Part shown: positions 16,752 to 27,736 of the stretch, piece after piece
How the letters are laid out: each line of letters starts with the position of its first letter
Position numbering within the stretch: the first letter of the stretch is position 1
NCBI RefSeq assembly: GCF_007990225.1
Contig: NZ_BJWF01000003.1
Coordinates: 62,001-126,000 of the forward strand
Length of the DNA: 64,000 nt
Source: Enterococcus villorum
Lineage (GTDB): Bacteria; Bacillota; Bacilli; Lactobacillales; Enterococcaceae
Reading direction: 5' to 3'
The notes under the pieces: generated by a model
What the model saw: the letters and a program-made list of their open reading frames with translations, nothing else
Told to the model about the DNA's origin: nothing
Databases searched by the model: none
Made by a program: the position numbers and the translations under genes

Positions 16752-17993
16752 TTATTTCTTACGACGGAAAAATGGTGGTGTACTTAACTCGTCGTCACCA
16801 TTTGATTTTGTTTCTTCACGATTGAATGTATCAAATTCTTTTTTTTCAATAGGATCAAAATTTGATTCGTCCACTCTTGGGCGAACGTTTTGTTCACGTC
16901 TAATGTCCCAGTCACCAAAACTATTTTCTTCTTCTGCGGAAACTGGTTTAGCTTGATCCATATCTAATACCGGTTTTTGAGTAGATGATTGCATTTGTGT
17001 TTGTCTAGCTGGACGACTAGACTTGCGTTCCTTTTTTGATTCGTCGATACCCGTTGCAATAACCGTTACACGGATTTCATCGCCCATTTCTTCATTAATT
17101 GATGTACCTAAGATGATATTTACATCGCCTGATGCAGCATTTGCCACAATATCCGAAGCATCTTGTGCTTCAAATAAGGTCATATCTAATCCACCAGTAA
17201 TGTTTAACAATACTTGTTCAGCACCATCAATTGAAGTTTCAAGAAGTGGTGAAGAAATAGCTTTCTTCGTCGCTTCAATCACACGTTCTTCACCGCTTGC
17301 TACGCCGATACCCATTAAGGCTGTTCCTTGGTTTTCCATCACTGTTTTCACATCAGCGAAATCAAGGTTTACGTAACCTGGAGCTGTGATCAAGTCAGAA
17401 ATACCTTGAACACCTTGGCGTAATACATTGTCTGCTTCACGGAATGCTTCTAACATCGGTGTTTTCTTGTCAACTACTTCAAGCAGGCGATTATTGGAGA
17501 TGATCAATAATGTATCGACATTTTCTTTCAAACGTGCGATACCTTCTGCTGCAAATCTTCCACGTTTAGGTCCTTCAAAAGTAAATGGTCGAGTCACGAC
17601 ACCGACAGTTAAAGCACCTAATTCTTTTGCAATTCCTGCTACGATTGGTGCAGCACCTGTACCAGTACCACCACCCATTCCGGCAGTAATAAAGATCATA
17701 TCCGCTCCATCTAAAGCTTCGCGTAAAGCTTGTTCACTTTCTTCTGCAGCTTTTTGACCAACTTCTGGTTGAGAGCCGGCACCTAGTCCGCGTGTATATT
17801 TAGGTCCTAATTGGATCACTGTTTCAGCTTTTGAATTTTTCAATGCTTGAACATCTGTATTAGCTGTAATGAACTCCACACCTTTTACATTTTCTTCAAT
17901 CATGCGGTTTACAGCATTCCCACCGCCGCCACCGACACCGATGACTTTGATTACTGCGCCGTCATTGATATTATTATCAATTGAGAATTCCAT
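16752..17993 (-). CDS. ftsZ: Cell division GTPase FtsZ
   Basis: A 413-residue tubulin homologue that forms the cytokinetic ring. It has the N-terminal glycine-rich loop [13 protein letters not shown], the tubulin signature GMGGGTGTG at about 105-113, and the T7-loop region with a conserved acidic residue. A variable linker follows from about 320, and then a C-terminal peptide ending [10 protein letters not shown] that should bind FtsA, SepF and other partners. It follows ftsA by 22 bases with a good ribosome site (GGAGG). Confidence 0.98.
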   Translation of the reverse strand: MEFSIDNNINDGAVIKVIGVGGGGGNAVNRMIEENVKGVEFITANTDVQALKNSKAETVIQLGPKYTRGLGAGSQPEVGQKAAEESEQALREALDGADMIFITAGMGGGTGTGAAPIVAGIAKELGALTVGVVTRPFTFEGPKRGRFAAEGIARLKENVDTLLIISNNRLLEVVDKKTPMLEAFREADNVLRQGVQGISDLITAPGYVNLDFADVKTVMENQGTALMGIGVASGEERVIEATKKAISSPLLETSIDGAEQVLLNITGGLDMTLFEAQDASDIVANAASGDVNIILGTSINEEMGDEIRVTVIATGIDESKKERKSSRPARQTQMQSSTQKPVLDMDQAKPVSAEEENSFGDWDIRREQNVRPRVDESNFDPIEKKEFDTFNREETKSNGDDELSTPPFFRRKK

Positions 17994-18015
17994 ATTTTAT
18001 TCCTCCCAGGATGAA

Positions 18016-19344
18016 TTAATCAAAAATATTTGTAAAGAAACCTTTGATTTTATTTGTTACATTTTCACTAGATTTCTTTTGTTCCGGTTCATCGTAGACC
18101 GTTTCTTCCGGAGCTTCATAACTTTCGTTATCGTAAGAAGATACTTCATGTTCTACAGTCGTATGGTGTACAATCGTTGTTTCGCCTGTCACAGCAATTT
18201 TAGCCAATTGATAAACGTCACTTAAGTTTGCTGAATAATCAACAATGCTGATGACATTTGTGAAGACTGGATTGCGAAGTCCCATTTGATTCGGTACGTA
18301 TAATTTAACATTCACACCAAAAATTTCTTGTGCTAAGTCTACTACGCCTGGAAGACTTGCAGCTCCACCTGTCAGTACAACACCACCAGGTAATTCCAAG
18401 GCTTCAATTTGGTCTAAAGCATCTTTGGCTTTATTAAAAATTTGCTCCATACGAGCTGAAATGACTTCTGATAAATAACGTTCGTCTACTTTTACCGGTT
18501 CCGATTGTCCGATCACATCTACTGGAAATTCTTCATTTTCAGAAGTGCGCTCTGGATAAGCATCTCCATAATTGATTTTCAACGCTTCTGCATTATTGAA
18601 AGAAGTGTTCAATACAATAGAAATATCTTTTGTGACAAACTCGCCACCTTCTTGATCTAGGCTTGTAAACTTCAACTGTTTATCATGCATAACAGCAGTT
18701 GTGGTTTGTCCACCACCCATATCGATGACGATCGTTCCAAAATCTTTTTCACCATCTGAAAGGATTGTTTCGGTTAAAGCTAAAGGTGTAATCACTAATT
18801 CATTAACAATCAATCCTGCTTTTTCTACACATTTACGGATATTATGAACAATGGTCTTAGGACCAGTAAACAACAAACCGTACATTTCTAATCTGACACC
18901 GATCATTCCTCGAGGATCTTTAATTCCTTCGAATCCATCAACGGTAAAATCTTGTGGCAATATTGATACAATTTGACGTTCAGGAGGAATTGAACGAACA
19001 AGGGCAGCTGAAGCCACATTTCGGACATCTTCGTCGGTGATTTCTTTTGAATCGCCGTTCACTGCAATCATTCCTTGGCAATTTTCCACTTCAAGCATAT
19101 TTGCCGGTAGACCAACACTTACTCCTTTGATCTGAATCCCTGCTTTTTCTTCTGCTTGTCGTACTGCTCGTTGTATCGCTTGAACCGTTTTATCGATATC
19201 AACGATAATGCCGCGGTTAATCCCTTCTGATTTTGCGTTTCCTACTCCAATAATATTCATTTGGCTGTCGATATATTCAGCCACGACAACTTTTACAGAT
19301 GTCGTTCCAATATCAAGGCCTACATACATTCCTGTTTTTGCCAT
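18016..19344 (-). CDS. ftsA: Cell division protein FtsA
   Basis: A 442-residue actin-like ATPase that tethers FtsZ to the membrane. Its N-terminal phosphate loop GLDIGTTSVKV and second nucleotide motif DMGGGQTTT are present. The C-terminus ends in a short amphipathic helix (IKGFFTNIFD) for membrane binding, separated from the core by an acidic linker. Upstream is the only sizeable gap of the cluster (153 bases to divIB), where a candidate promoter is visible at 19439-19447. ftsZ follows. Confidence 0.97.
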   Translation of the reverse strand: MAKTGMYVGLDIGTTSVKVVVAEYIDSQMNIIGVGNAKSEGINRGIIVDIDKTVQAIQRAVRQAEEKAGIQIKGVSVGLPANMLEVENCQGMIAVNGDSKEITDEDVRNVASAALVRSIPPERQIVSILPQDFTVDGFEGIKDPRGMIGVRLEMYGLLFTGPKTIVHNIRKCVEKAGLIVNELVITPLALTETILSDGEKDFGTIVIDMGGGQTTTAVMHDKQLKFTSLDQEGGEFVTKDISIVLNTSFNNAEALKINYGDAYPERTSENEEFPVDVIGQSEPVKVDERYLSEVISARMEQIFNKAKDALDQIEALELPGGVVLTGGAASLPGVVDLAQEIFGVNVKLYVPNQMGLRNPVFTNVISIVDYSANLSDVYQLAKIAVTGETTIVHHTTVEHEVSSYDNESYEAPEETVYDEPEQKKSSENVTNKIKGFFTNIFD

Positions 19345-19438
19345 GAATGGGATTCCCTCCTACTTACTATTCCATATACAAGCGAACAACTAACGTCCGT
19401 TTTTAAATATACTTTAATAGATATATTCACTGCTTTCA

Positions 19439-19447
19439 ATTCTACCA
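19439..19447 (-). promoter_or_regulatory. Candidate extended -10 promoter element of ftsAZ
   Basis: The minus strand reads TGGTAGAAT, an extended -10 (TGn-TAGAAT), about 95 bases before the ftsA start. No good -35 is visible, which is tolerable for extended -10 promoters. The 153-base gap between divIB and ftsA, in an otherwise tightly packed cluster, favours a promoter here. Confidence 0.4.
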
Positions 19448-19497
19448 TAAATCACCGGTTTTTAGAAAGTAGATTCTCACTTTTTAAAGTTGTTTTA

Positions 19498-20694
19498 TTA
19501 ATTTTCCGTTGAAATAGACGATGATGAACTCGAATTGTCATCAATTTGACTTGTCTCACTTGAATTATCTGATTGGTCTGCCTCATTTGTTTCAGTTGAT
19601 GAATCTGAGTTATTACTTGTTTCCCCTGATTGTTCGGATGAGTTATCCGGTGCGCTCATCTGAGTGGAAGAATCGTTTTCTTCACTGCTATCGGTATAAG
19701 GATAAGAGAAAATTCCGACTTCCATATCGATAACACCTTTTTCCGTCATCTCTTTTGCCACCTGTGAATAGTATTTCATTTGACTTGCCAAATTTTGAAT
19801 ATTAACAATAACTTGATTGCCATCATTCATATTTAGCTGAATCAAATTCTTATTGCTATTTTTAGGGGTATACTTAATTTCTGAAATTGCTTTTTGTAAT
19901 TCTGAAGATAATTTATTGTATTCTTTCACCAAAGCGCTAATTTTATTGTTGTCTGTAAAGTTCTCTAATATAGGTAAATTTTTTGTCGGATTCGCTACTT
20001 TTTCATTTAATACTTTTCCATTTTCAATGACTGGAAAATATTGTCCATCTTTCATCACTAAAGCAATCTCTTTGTATTCTTTGATCTCTAGTTGGAATGT
20101 ATTAACGGATTTGAAAGATAATTGAGCCGTTTCAATTCTAGGTTGTTCTTTTTTTAGCGTGGCAATGTATTGATCTTTGTGCCAATATTGACGCCATACA
20201 TTTCCACCAATTGTTAAACGGGTATCTTCAATTGCTGTCTGGCTTGAAATCGTCTCATTTCCCGAAACACTAATCGCCTGTAATCTACTGTAAGGAGAGA
20301 CATAATAAACTAAAAAAATTAACGGTATACTTAAGACCGTAATAATTAAAGCAAGTCTTCGGTACAAAACTTTGTTTCTTTGGTTTTTTAAATTCGGGAG
20401 TCGATTTAAAAAAGAACCATTATAAGGACTGCCAGTTTTTGGTTGCTCAATTTTTTCGAATTGCTCCGTTTCTTTTATTTCAGGAATTTCCGATTCTTTC
20501 GTTTCATTTTCAGACGATTCTGCTTGTTCATCACTAAGAAAAGGCATTTCTTCTGATGGAACTTTGGCTTCTTTCTTATCAACAGTTTTTCCATGTTCTG
20601 CTAAATATTTCCGGTTGGCCTTTTGCCAAGGAGTCAGATTGTTTTCATTTTCAGATGAATTTGGCAGCTCGTCTGGCTTTTTTTTCTTACTCAC
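19498..20694 (-). CDS. divIB: Cell division protein DivIB/FtsQ
   Basis: A 398-residue bitopic division protein. It has a long charged cytoplasmic region (about 1-105), one transmembrane segment (LALIITVLSIPLIFLVYYV), then an extracellular POTRA domain and beta domain. The C-terminal tail of about 60 residues is almost entirely Ser, Asn, Asp, Glu and Gln. It forms a complex with FtsL and DivIC. The start is GTG at 20694 (MSKKKKPDEL), five bases after AGGTGG; an upstream in-frame GTG at 20703 overlaps the ribosome site and is rejected. It follows murG by 15 bases. Confidence 0.93.
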   Translation of the reverse strand: MSKKKKPDELPNSSENENNLTPWQKANRKYLAEHGKTVDKKEAKVPSEEMPFLSDEQAESSENETKESEIPEIKETEQFEKIEQPKTGSPYNGSFLNRLPNLKNQRNKVLYRRLALIITVLSIPLIFLVYYVSPYSRLQAISVSGNETISSQTAIEDTRLTIGGNVWRQYWHKDQYIATLKKEQPRIETAQLSFKSVNTFQLEIKEYKEIALVMKDGQYFPVIENGKVLNEKVANPTKNLPILENFTDNNKISALVKEYNKLSSELQKAISEIKYTPKNSNKNLIQLNMNDGNQVIVNIQNLASQMKYYSQVAKEMTEKGVIDMEVGIFSYPYTDSSEENDSSTQMSAPDNSSEQSGETSNNSDSSTETNEADQSDNSSETSQIDDNSSSSSSISTEN

Positions 20695-20709
20695 TAAGAC
20701 CACCTACCT

Positions 20710-21795
20710 TTACTTTTGAATTAATGCTGTTACTAGCTTGTACATTCGTTCAGAGGCATCTGGAATCCCTTGCTTTTTAGAAGCATTAGACATTTGTTTT
20801 TGTAACGTATCATCTGACATGATTTCTTCAATCGCAAGTTTTAAAGATTGTCCATCTAACTCATCATCTTTGATCATTTTTGCCGCATTTACATTGACTA
20901 AACTCATCGCATTTTTTGTTTGATGATCATTTGTTACGTAAGGACTCGGAATTAAAATAGCTGGCAGTCCTAAAGCAGTCAATTCTGCAATGGAAGTGGC
21001 ACCAGCTCTACCGACTAATAAATCACTAGCGGCCATCACTTCAGCCATTTCGCTAATATAAGGTTGAATACTTATATTAGGTGAAGAAGGCACTTTTCCT
21101 TTAATATCATTGTAGTAGCGCTCTCCTGAAGCATAAAGAACTTGATAATCAGGACAATCAAGAGTAGCTAAAAATTCAGTAACTGCTTGATTTATTCTTA
21201 ACGCACCTTGACTTCCACCAAAAATCAATACCGTTTTTTTCTCCGGATCAAGCCCAAAATTTTCTAAAATTCGTGTTTTATTCATGTCAGCGACTTCTTG
21301 TGCTCGTGGATTGCCAATGAGGAATGATTTTTCTTCTGGAAAAAATGGCGCAGCATCTTGAAAGGAAAGAGCAATTCGGTCCACATAGCGGCTTAAAAAT
21401 TTATTTGTAATGCCTGGTACGCTATTTTGTTCGTGAATAATCGTAGGGATAGCTAACTTAGAAGCGGCGTATACCACAGCGCCAGAAACATAACCACCTG
21501 TACCGATCACAATATCTGGTTTAAATTCTTTTAAAATTTTTTTTGCTTCAAGAATGCTTTTAAAAAAAAGTTGAACTGTTTTCATATTGTATAGTGAAAG
21601 TTTCCGCTGAAACCCTTGGATTTCTAAAGTATGAAACGGGATTCCCGTATCCGGTACAATTTTATTTTCTAGCCCTCTTTTTGCTCCAACATACATAAAC
21701 TCAGTAGTAGGTTCTTTTGTTTTTACATAATTGACGAAGGCCAGTGCTGGATAGATGTGTCCTCCAGTTCCGCCACCTGTAACCAAAATTTTCAT
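20710..21795 (-). CDS. murG: UDP-GlcNAc:undecaprenyl-PP-MurNAc-pentapeptide GlcNAc transferase MurG
   Basis: A 361-residue peripheral membrane glycosyltransferase that converts lipid I to lipid II. The N-terminal [11 protein letters not shown] loop (7-17) and the C-terminal nucleotide-sugar site ([20 protein letters not shown]) are both intact. Length is normal. It lies 25 bases after murD. Its start is ATG, with a rather weak ribosome site. Confidence 0.97.
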   Translation of the reverse strand: MKILVTGGGTGGHIYPALAFVNYVKTKEPTTEFMYVGAKRGLENKIVPDTGIPFHTLEIQGFQRKLSLYNMKTVQLFFKSILEAKKILKEFKPDIVIGTGGYVSGAVVYAASKLAIPTIIHEQNSVPGITNKFLSRYVDRIALSFQDAAPFFPEEKSFLIGNPRAQEVADMNKTRILENFGLDPEKKTVLIFGGSQGALRINQAVTEFLATLDCPDYQVLYASGERYYNDIKGKVPSSPNISIQPYISEMAEVMAASDLLVGRAGATSIAELTALGLPAILIPSPYVTNDHQTKNAMSLVNVNAAKMIKDDELDGQSLKLAIEEIMSDDTLQKQMSNASKKQGIPDASERMYKLVTALIQK

Positions 21796-21820
21796 TCATT
21801 ATCGCTCGTTTCTAGTTTTT

Positions 21821-23182
21821 CTATTTTAATTTTTTCACAGCTTCCATAAAGCGTTCGCCTCTAATTTCAAAATTAGGGTATTGGTCCCAACTAGCATTTG
21901 CAGGGGACAACAAAATGGCGTCACCCTCTTCACTCAAATCAAATGCGATTGGTACAGCTAACTCTGCATTTTCTGCTGTAGTAACGACAGGGATTCCTGC
22001 TTGATTTGCCACATCTACTAATTTTTCTTTCGTTTCTCCAAAAGCAACCAACGCTTTGATTCCTTTCAAAGAAGGAATTAATTCATCAAATGAGAGGCCT
22101 CGATCCAAACCACCCGCAATCAAAATCAATTTATCTAGTGAAAATCCACTTAATGCCATTTTTGTTGCTAGAATATTTGTGGCTTTTGAGTCATTATAAA
22201 ATTTCCGTCCTTTTATTTCACCAACATACTGTGTACGATGAGGCACGCCTCGGAAAAGATGTAACGTTTCTTTAATCGTCTCATTAGAAACGCCGTAGAG
22301 CTTTGCCACTGAAATGGCTGCTAGCGCATTTTCAACATTATGGGCACCGGGTACGCCTAGTTCAGCAATCTCCATGATTTTTTCTTGGTCATAAAAAATG
22401 CTGCCATCTAATGAATAGGCACCTTTTTCTAATTTTTGCTGTGTTGCAAAAGGTAAAACAGTTGCTTTTGTTTTTTCACTTAATTTTTTCAGTTCTTCTT
22501 GATTCCAATTCAAGATCAAGTAATCAGCTTCTGTCATATTTTGTTGTAAATGCCATTTTGCTTTGACATATTCTTCTCTTGTTTTGTGATAATCAATATG
22601 GGCTTCATAAATATTCGTTATCACTGCCACATGAGGATGAAATTCGGAGATCCCCATCAGTTGAAAACTAGATAATTCCATCACCATCAAATCATCTACC
22701 ATTGCTTCTTGGGCGACACTGCTAGCTGGATAACCAATGTTTCCAGCCAAACGTGCAGTTCCAGGAAAATCTCCTGCATTTAATAGTAACCCAGTCATAG
22801 TCGTCGTTGTTGTCTTACCATTTGTTCCAGTGATCCCAATAATTGGACATTCCGCTACCTCGTAAGCTAATTCCACTTCCGTAATTACCGGAATATCCAG
22901 TTCTTGCGCCTTTACTACAAATGGATGGTTATAAGGAATACCTGGATTCTTAACCATTAAAGAAAATTCTTCATCCAATAATTCGATTGGATGACTTCCT
23001 GCAATAACTTTTACCCCTAATGACAATAGTTCTTGCGCTTCAGGATTTTCATTGAAGGGTTTTCCATCATTTACAGTGACAAGTGCGCCCAATTCATGTA
23101 ACAATTTGGCCGCACTGAAACCACTTTTTGCTAATCCAAGAACAAGGACTTTTTTATTTTCATATGTTGAAATTTTTTTCAT
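21821..23182 (-). CDS. murD: UDP-MurNAc-L-alanine:D-glutamate ligase MurD
   Basis: A 453-residue ATP-dependent cytoplasmic ligase that adds D-Glu to the peptidoglycan precursor. The ATP-binding loop [12 protein letters not shown] begins at 116, with Lys123 contacting ATP. The Rossmann-like N-terminal domain ([11 protein letters not shown]) binds the uridine nucleotide, and the C-terminal domain has the conserved NDSKATN motif. It is 13 bases downstream of mraY. Confidence 0.97.
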   Translation of the reverse strand: MKKISTYENKKVLVLGLAKSGFSAAKLLHELGALVTVNDGKPFNENPEAQELLSLGVKVIAGSHPIELLDEEFSLMVKNPGIPYNHPFVVKAQELDIPVITEVELAYEVAECPIIGITGTNGKTTTTTMTGLLLNAGDFPGTARLAGNIGYPASSVAQEAMVDDLMVMELSSFQLMGISEFHPHVAVITNIYEAHIDYHKTREEYVKAKWHLQQNMTEADYLILNWNQEELKKLSEKTKATVLPFATQQKLEKGAYSLDGSIFYDQEKIMEIAELGVPGAHNVENALAAISVAKLYGVSNETIKETLHLFRGVPHRTQYVGEIKGRKFYNDSKATNILATKMALSGFSLDKLILIAGGLDRGLSFDELIPSLKGIKALVAFGETKEKLVDVANQAGIPVVTTAENAELAVPIAFDLSEEGDAILLSPANASWDQYPNFEIRGERFMEAVKKLK

Positions 23183-23195
23183 TTCCAGTCATCTC

Positions 23196-24137
23196 CTACC
23201 AAATGAACCATAATGTGATTAAAGAAGTCGCGATACTCACTAACCAAAAGACAATATCAATTTTCCATTCTGACCAGCCACTCATTTCAAAATGATGATG
23301 AATAGGAGACATTTTAAAGATACGTTTTCCTGTTAACTTGAAAGAAGTAACTTGTAACATGACACTTGCAGTTTCCATTACATATATCAACCCGATCAAT
23401 AGCAATGTCCATTCTTGATTTAGCATAATGGAAATTGCTGCTAATAGACCACCTAAGGCTAACGAACCAATATCTCCCATGAAAATTTTTGCTGGTTTGC
23501 GGTTATAAGCAAAAAATCCAATTAGTCCTCCCAGCACACTCAAACAAACAATCAACACGTCATATTGTTGCTGATGCCACGCAATAATCGCATAAGTTAA
23601 AAAGGAGATACTTCCTAACCCTGCAACCAAACCATCTATACCATCTGTTAGATTTACTGCATTTGAAAAACCAACTAACCAAAAAAGAACAAATCCTCCA
23701 TAAAGAAGGCCAAAGAGGAAATTACCAGGTGAACTTTCTAAATGATAAACGATATAAAAAATAACTCCACCGATGATTTGACCAATTAATTTCTGCTTAG
23801 AATTTAATCCCATGTTGCGTTTTTTAAAGATTTTAATGAAGTCATCTAAGAAACCGATAGCCCCATATAAAGCTAAGACAAATAATAGGATGAAAAGAGT
23901 AGGCGTTAATTGCTTCTGCCAAGCGCCAACCCAGATTCCTGTTAAGATTGCTGCGACTAAGAACACCAACCCACCCATCGTAGGTGTCCCTGCTTTTACA
24001 TTATGCCATTGCGGTCCTTCTTCACGAATCGCCTGCCCCTGTTTCTTCATTTGAAAATATCCAATAAATAGTGGCATTGCTGCAACAGTCATTGCACAGC
24101 TACTAACGATAGGAATTAATGCTTGTGTCCATTCCAT
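23196..24137 (-). CDS. mraY: Phospho-MurNAc-pentapeptide transferase MraY
   Basis: A 313-residue polytopic membrane enzyme that makes lipid I from UDP-MurNAc-pentapeptide and undecaprenyl phosphate. Around ten hydrophobic spans are visible. Catalytic landmarks are present: DDFIKI, NAVNLTDGIDGLV, MGDIGSLALGG and the PIHHHFE loop. It is slightly shorter than the usual 320 residues but complete. It follows the pbp gene by 26 bases. Confidence 0.97.
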   Translation of the reverse strand: MEWTQALIPIVSSCAMTVAAMPLFIGYFQMKKQGQAIREEGPQWHNVKAGTPTMGGLVFLVAAILTGIWVGAWQKQLTPTLFILLFVLALYGAIGFLDDFIKIFKKRNMGLNSKQKLIGQIIGGVIFYIVYHLESSPGNFLFGLLYGGFVLFWLVGFSNAVNLTDGIDGLVAGLGSISFLTYAIIAWHQQQYDVLIVCLSVLGGLIGFFAYNRKPAKIFMGDIGSLALGGLLAAISIMLNQEWTLLLIGLIYVMETASVMLQVTSFKLTGKRIFKMSPIHHHFEMSGWSEWKIDIVFWLVSIATSLITLWFIW

Positions 24138-24163
24138 GCTCTTTTCTCTCCCAATTCTTTTCT

Positions 24164-26356
24164 TTATTCTTCTAAGATAAAACTTAACTTATCCTCGGTG
24201 ATTTTTTCATATGGTGCTAAACTTTGTTCTTTACAGTAGCCATCACCATGGAAAGTGACTTCAATACCTAATATTTTCCCTAACTTCATGATATCAGCTT
24301 TAGACCAACCTGTAACATCAGGCATCAATTTTTCGCCACCGGTATATAGTATAATTTTTTCACCAGAAATCAATTGATCGCCATTTGCTGTAGATTGTTT
24401 TTTTACTTTCTTTCCATCACCAATGACGATGGGCTGTAAACCACTTTTTTGTGCATCTGCTGCAGCAACATCAGTACTTAAATTGCGATAATCAGCAACC
24501 GTGACTTTTTCTGTTTTTTCTTCTGTGGAAGTATCTTCTTCACTTTCTTTGAAATCCATCGCACGTTTCATTAATGGATTAGCTATTTTAGCTAAGGCTG
24601 TTCGATCATAAGTTTTTGGATGTTTCATCGTAATGTATAATACATAGTCTGGATTTTCTGATGGAACCATCTCTACGATCGAGTATAAATAGGCTGTATC
24701 ACCAGTTTGATATCCACCTTTATCAGAAGCAATTTGTGCCGTTCCAGTTTTGGCCGAAACATTATAACCGGGTACGCTATAAACGCCATACGCACTCCCG
24801 TAATTTTCGCTTTCAACAACGTCACGCATGTATTCTCGTACTTTTTCGGTCGTTTCTTTAGAAAATGGCTGTCCTAATACTTCAGTTTGAGTCGTGCGTT
24901 CTTCACCAGTTGCTGGGTCCACCACTTTACTTATATAACGTGGTTGGATCATTGTGCCGTTATTAGCGACTGAAGTGAAAGCTTTCATCATTTGGAAATT
25001 TGTTACACCGACTGCTTGTCCATACGAACTCATAGCACGATCGACAATATTTTCAGTTGGTAAAGCGCCATTTACTTCATCATCTAATCCTGAATGCGTG
25101 CTTTGCCCAAATCCTAGTTTTTGCAGGTAATTATACCAAGTATTACCTAGTCGTTGCTCTAACATAACCATTCCAACGTTACTTGACCATGAAAGAGCTT
25201 GACGCATCGTAAGCACACCTTTTTCGCCATAGTCGTGGTCATTGATCGTAGCATCAGCGACCTTTATTTTTCCAGATTGGTACGTTTCATTTTCATCGAA
25301 TTTCCCTTCTTCAATGGCTGCTGCTGTCGTAAACACTTTCATCGTTGAACCAGGCTCATAGCTATCTTGAACTAAGAGATTTCGCCAAACAGCATCTTTC
25401 CCCGTTAATCCTTCCATTGTTTCTGGATTAAACGTTGGACGTTGACCCATTGCCAGAATTTCGCCAGTTTTGGCTTTCATTAAAACAGCCGTCAAATCTT
25501 CTGGTTGATATTCTTCATTGACTTGATCCATCAAAGTTTCTAAGTAACTTTGCAAGCGACTATCTAAAGTGGTATAGATATCTTGTCCGTCAACCGCTTT
25601 TTCTTCTTCGGCAACTGTCCCAGGTAAAGGATTTTGATAATTGTCTTTTTGGTAAACAATTTTTCCATCTTTCCCACTCAATACATCATTGTAGGCAGCT
25701 TCTAAACCAAGTTTACCCACTAAGCCATTTTCACTCTTATCTGGTACGGCATAACCGATAAAGTGAGAAGAAAACACCCCGTTAGGATACATACGAGAAG
25801 AATGATTTTCAAAATACAAACCAACGACACCTGCATGTTTCATATCATTTTCGATATTTTGCTTGGTTTCTTGGCTAATATTTTTTCCATAACTACCAAA
25901 TTCTACTTGGTATAAATCATTCTTTATTCCATCTTGCAAAATCTTTAAAGCTTCGCTTTTTTCAATGGAAAGATTTTTATTTAAAATTTCAGCAAGCTTA
26001 TCAAAGTCCTTCTCTTGTGCATACAATTTCTTATCACCTGATGTATAAGTTTTTGAAAGAATCGCTTTGATTGAATAGGAAGTAGCGTCTTCTGCCAAAG
26101 CCACCCCGTTACGATCATAAATCGTCCCACGCTTTGCTTTTACAACTTCACTACCTTTATATAGTTGTTCTGTCTTTTCTGCCAAAGAGGTTCCTGCAAC
26201 ATGACCTCCAATTACGATATAAGAAAAACGGACGGCAAATAAAAAGAACAATCCAATACTCGTAGCAAATAAAATGATACCTACTTTTTTGCGATTGTTC
26301 ATCGGATTTAGATTTTTCTTTTCCATAAACCGCCGGAATTTATTTTTAAGACTCAT
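24164..26356 (-). CDS. pbpC: Class B penicillin-binding protein with PASTA domains (division transpeptidase)
   Basis: A 730-residue division transpeptidase (PBP2x/FtsI type) that cross-links septal peptidoglycan. Residues 1-23 are cytoplasmic and basic, 24-50 form the membrane anchor, and the dimerisation domain follows. The transpeptidase domain has SxxK as STMK (337-340), SSN (391-393) and KTGT (536-539). Two PASTA-like repeats follow (about 615-675 and 676-728). It begins directly after the ftsL stop (TAAATG). The symbol follows E. hirae usage for the dcw-linked PBP; ftsI would be equally valid. Confidence 0.95.
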   Translation of the reverse strand: MSLKNKFRRFMEKKNLNPMNNRKKVGIILFATSIGLFFLFAVRFSYIVIGGHVAGTSLAEKTEQLYKGSEVVKAKRGTIYDRNGVALAEDATSYSIKAILSKTYTSGDKKLYAQEKDFDKLAEILNKNLSIEKSEALKILQDGIKNDLYQVEFGSYGKNISQETKQNIENDMKHAGVVGLYFENHSSRMYPNGVFSSHFIGYAVPDKSENGLVGKLGLEAAYNDVLSGKDGKIVYQKDNYQNPLPGTVAEEEKAVDGQDIYTTLDSRLQSYLETLMDQVNEEYQPEDLTAVLMKAKTGEILAMGQRPTFNPETMEGLTGKDAVWRNLLVQDSYEPGSTMKVFTTAAAIEEGKFDENETYQSGKIKVADATINDHDYGEKGVLTMRQALSWSSNVGMVMLEQRLGNTWYNYLQKLGFGQSTHSGLDDEVNGALPTENIVDRAMSSYGQAVGVTNFQMMKAFTSVANNGTMIQPRYISKVVDPATGEERTTQTEVLGQPFSKETTEKVREYMRDVVESENYGSAYGVYSVPGYNVSAKTGTAQIASDKGGYQTGDTAYLYSIVEMVPSENPDYVLYITMKHPKTYDRTALAKIANPLMKRAMDFKESEEDTSTEEKTEKVTVADYRNLSTDVAAADAQKSGLQPIVIGDGKKVKKQSTANGDQLISGEKIILYTGGEKLMPDVTGWSKADIMKLGKILGIEVTFHGDGYCKEQSLAPYEKITEDKLSFILEE

Positions 26357-26752
26357 TTACTTCACTTTCCTTAAATTGTCGTCATTGATTGACAACCCTT
26401 TTTCTTCTGCGATTTTTTTGATTCGCTCAGTACGCGATAATTCATTTTTTTCTTGTACTAAACTTGTTTTATCTTTTGTTTTATTATTGATTTCTGTTTG
26501 AATCGTTGTGATTGATTTTTCTACACCGCTTATATTTGTTCGTAACATCACGGTTAACACACATAATGCGACTACGGAAAAAATAATACTTACAACTGCT
26601 ATTTTTTCTAAGTTAGAAATGTGCTTTAAACGTTTTGCAGGCGATTGAGGGAGATGAACCTCTTGCTCTGGTTCTGGCAATTGTTGTTCAGGTTGATCGA
26701 CCAAATCTGGTAAATCATATGGATATTCTTGTACTTTTCTTAATTCTGCCAT
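26357..26752 (-). CDS. ftsL: Cell division protein FtsL
   Basis: A 131-residue bitopic protein with a proline/glutamate-rich cytoplasmic N-terminus (1-40), one membrane segment (about 51-71), and an extracellular leucine-zipper-like coiled coil. Sequence conservation in this family is low, so the call rests largely on topology, size and its invariant place between rsmH and the division PBP. It is expected to form a complex with DivIB and DivIC. Its start is four bases after the rsmH stop, behind AGAGGAG. Confidence 0.92.
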   Translation of the reverse strand: MAELRKVQEYPYDLPDLVDQPEQQLPEPEQEVHLPQSPAKRLKHISNLEKIAVVSIIFSVVALCVLTVMLRTNISGVEKSITTIQTEINNKTKDKTSLVQEKNELSRTERIKKIAEEKGLSINDDNLRKVK

Positions 26753-26756
26753 TACT

Positions 26757-27716
26757 CTACTCCTCTTTCACTCGTATTTTTTCAGCAATCCGTAATTTCG
26801 CACTACGTGATCGGTTGTTTTCAGCTAATTCTTCTTCAGATGGAAGAATTGGTTTTTTATTAATCAATTTAAGTTCTGGTTGAAACTCCTCAGGAACAAT
26901 CGGAAGGCCTGGTGGTAAGTCTTGAACTGTACTATATTCTTTGAACATATTTTTCACAATACGATCTTCTAGTGAATGGAAAGTAATCACGCTGATTCTT
27001 CCATTGATTTTTAAAAGACGAATCGCTTGTTCTAAAGAAGCTTCTTCAGCTCCTAATTCATCGTTTACTGCAATTCTGACAGCTTGGAAAATTCGTTTAG
27101 CCGGATGTCCACCTTTTCTTCTAGCAGGCGCAGGAATTACATCTTTAATGATCTCTACCAGTTCTCCTGTCGTTTCAATCGGATGAATTTTTCTTACTCG
27201 TTCAATTTCTCGAGCAATTTGCTTGGAAAATTTTTCTTCACCATAACGAAAGAAAATCTTTACTAATTCATTATAAGAATATTCATTGATCACATGAAAA
27301 GCTGACAAAGGGACTGTTTGATCCATACGCATGTCTAAAGGGGCATTTTGATGGTAACTAAAACCTCTTTCTGCTTCATCCAATTGTGGTGAAGACACCC
27401 CTAAATCATATAAAATTCCATCTACGTGGGAAACATATTCTTTTATTTTTTCTTCTAATTCACGAAAATTCGCTTTGATAAAAGTAACCATGCCTTTTTC
27501 AATGTATGGGGCTAACCGTACTTTTGCATGATCAATCGCCTTTTGATCTTGATCAAATGCATAGAGGTGCCCTTTTGAATTTAACTGGCTCAATAAATAT
27601 TCACTATGTCCGGCACCACCCAGTGTACAGTCTACATAAACGCCATCCGGTTTGATGTTCAATCCATCCACCGTTTCTTTCAACATGACTGTATAGTGTT
27701 GAAATGTTTCAGTCAT
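26757..27716 (-). CDS. rsmH: 16S rRNA C1402 N4-methyltransferase RsmH
   Basis: A 319-residue SAM-dependent methyltransferase (formerly MraW). The SAM site [14 protein letters not shown] is near the N-terminus. Also conserved are [22 protein letters not shown] and the C-terminal [15 protein letters not shown] segment. It is the second gene of the dcw cluster, 20 bases after mraZ. Length and motifs are normal. Confidence 0.97.
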   Translation of the reverse strand: MTETFQHYTVMLKETVDGLNIKPDGVYVDCTLGGAGHSEYLLSQLNSKGHLYAFDQDQKAIDHAKVRLAPYIEKGMVTFIKANFRELEEKIKEYVSHVDGILYDLGVSSPQLDEAERGFSYHQNAPLDMRMDQTVPLSAFHVINEYSYNELVKIFFRYGEEKFSKQIAREIERVRKIHPIETTGELVEIIKDVIPAPARRKGGHPAKRIFQAVRIAVNDELGAEEASLEQAIRLLKINGRISVITFHSLEDRIVKNMFKEYSTVQDLPPGLPIVPEEFQPELKLINKKPILPSEEELAENNRSRSAKLRIAEKIRVKEE

Positions 27717-27736
27717 TAGTCAGCCTCTTCCTATTC

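Noticed and set aside
17023-17757. Long plus-strand frames opposite ftsZ
   Set aside because: Antisense shadows of a highly conserved gene, explained by its codon use.
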